Assembly: GCA_031553435.1 (NCBI GenBank)
Contig: JAVBLQ010000115.1
Coordinates: forward strand, 1-16,200
Origin: JAVBLQ01 sp031553435
GTDB taxonomy: Bacteria > Bacteroidota > Bacteroidia > Bacteroidales > Azobacteroidaceae
Length of the DNA: 16,200 nt
Direction of reading: 5' to 3'
Positions 16,002 through 16,200 of this stretch are shown here, piece by piece; positions within the stretch are counted from its first letter, which is position 1, and every line of letters starts with the position of its first letter. A program made the position numbers and the translations under genes. The notes below the pieces were generated by a model. It made no database searches and was not told where the DNA came from. It saw nothing but the letters and a program-made list of their open reading frames with translations.

Positions 16002-16045
16002 GGTGTGGTAGTTCAGTTGGTTAGAATACCTGCCTGTCACGCAAG
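16002..16045 (+). pseudogene. tRNA-Asp(GUC) 5' half, 3' half missing
   Basis: From G16002 the sequence follows a tRNA exactly up to the anticodon arm. It has acceptor strand GGTGTGG, T-A at positions 8-9, D-stem GTTC/GAAT with loop AGTTGGTTA, and anticodon stem CCTGC with loop CTGTCAC (anticodon GTC at 16036-16038). The 3' anticodon strand reads GCAAG, one mismatch from the expected GCAGG, and after that no variable loop, no regular T-arm and no CCACACC acceptor partner appear. A degenerate T-arm-like GGGTTCAAATACC occurs about 80 bases later (16123-16135). It cannot make a normal tRNA as it stands. Confidence 0.6.
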
Positions 16046-16086
16046 AAGTTAGAGATCAGAACAAGACATTAAGTCAATTATATATG

Positions 16087-16119
16087 AAGCAGTTACAAGT
16101 TAATGTAGCTGTTTTTTTT
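16087..16119 (+). terminator. Intrinsic terminator-like hairpin with T-run
   Basis: AAGCAGTTAC (16087-16096) pairs with GTAGCTGTTT (16105-16114; two G-U pairs) around an 8-nt loop, followed by an unbroken T-run to 16119. It would end a transcript starting at the promoter near 15938-15967 that carries the tRNA 5' half. The transcript would be about 145 nt. Confidence 0.55.
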
Positions 16120-16180
16120 ATTGGGTTCAAATACCAGTTCAAGCACATGTTTTTATCCATGAATGATTAATAATTTATTT

Positions 16181-16200
16181 CACTACTGTCCGACAAAAAA
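16181..16200. mobile_element. Possible insertion-sequence end at the window edge
   Basis: The sequence CACTACTGTCCGACAAAAAA resembles terminal inverted repeats I associate with some Bacteroidota insertion sequences. This is from memory and unverified. Its position beside a broken tRNA fits a rearrangement junction. Bases past 16200 would decide. Confidence 0.2.

Noticed and set aside
16123..16146. Intact tRNA 3' half after an intron
   Set aside because: The T-arm has a mismatch at the closing pair and the following bases cannot pair with the acceptor strand GGTGTGG, so a spliceable tRNA is not supported.

Overview
The window looks like a chromosomal segment of a Bacteroidales-type member of the Bacteroidota. 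The evidence is the low GC content, A-rich translation starts without Shine-Dalgarno sequences, promoter-like TTG / TAnnTTTG pairs, and the protein families present: a complete Na+-pumping NQR complex, paired DUF3857/transglutaminase-like exported proteins, a DUF3127 OB-fold protein, an AddB-like PD-(D/E)XK nuclease, and a surface protein with an S74 chaperone domain. I cannot assign a genus from sequence alone.

Layout. (1) Positions 1-1582 (+): a secreted S74 (intramolecular chaperone/autoprotease) protein, cut at its 5' end by the window edge. (2) Positions 1583-2545: a patchwork of repeats and decayed genes. It holds two small hairpins, a ~128-bp inverted-repeat-bounded structured element, a second hairpin repeat, an Hsp20 gene that has lost its N-terminal half, and a small DUF2185 (Imm33-like) gene on the minus strand. 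(3) Positions 2550-8490 (-): the six-gene nqrABCDEF operon. (4) Positions 8590-12467 (-): two translationally overlapping exported DUF3857/transglutaminase-like proteins. The second gene in transcription order keeps Cys and His plus a Glu at the catalytic positions; the first has lost Cys and His. (5) Positions 12468-12586: a divergent promoter region whose two predicted -33 boxes sit back to back as TTGCAA. (6) Positions 12587-15827 (+): a DUF3127 OB-fold protein overlapping an AddB-like nuclease/inactivated-helicase protein with a four-cysteine Fe-S motif. (7) Positions 15828-16200: a promoter-like signal, the 5' half of a tRNA-Asp(GUC) whose 3' half is missing, a terminator-like hairpin, and a possible insertion-sequence end at the window edge.

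How the parts fit. NqrA-F together form the respiratory NADH:quinone oxidoreductase that exports Na+. All electron-transfer signatures are intact (2Fe-2S, FAD and NADH sites in NqrF, covalent FMN threonines in NqrB and NqrC, the NqrD/NqrE cysteines), so the pump should be functional. The only two long gaps inside the operon (nqrA-nqrB and nqrC-nqrD) each hold a strong hairpin made from two different repeat families, and in both cases the repeat supplies the stop region of the upstream gene. I see no CRISPR array, prophage or complete mobile element. The most unusual material is the repeat biology and the truncated tRNA, not a new protein system.
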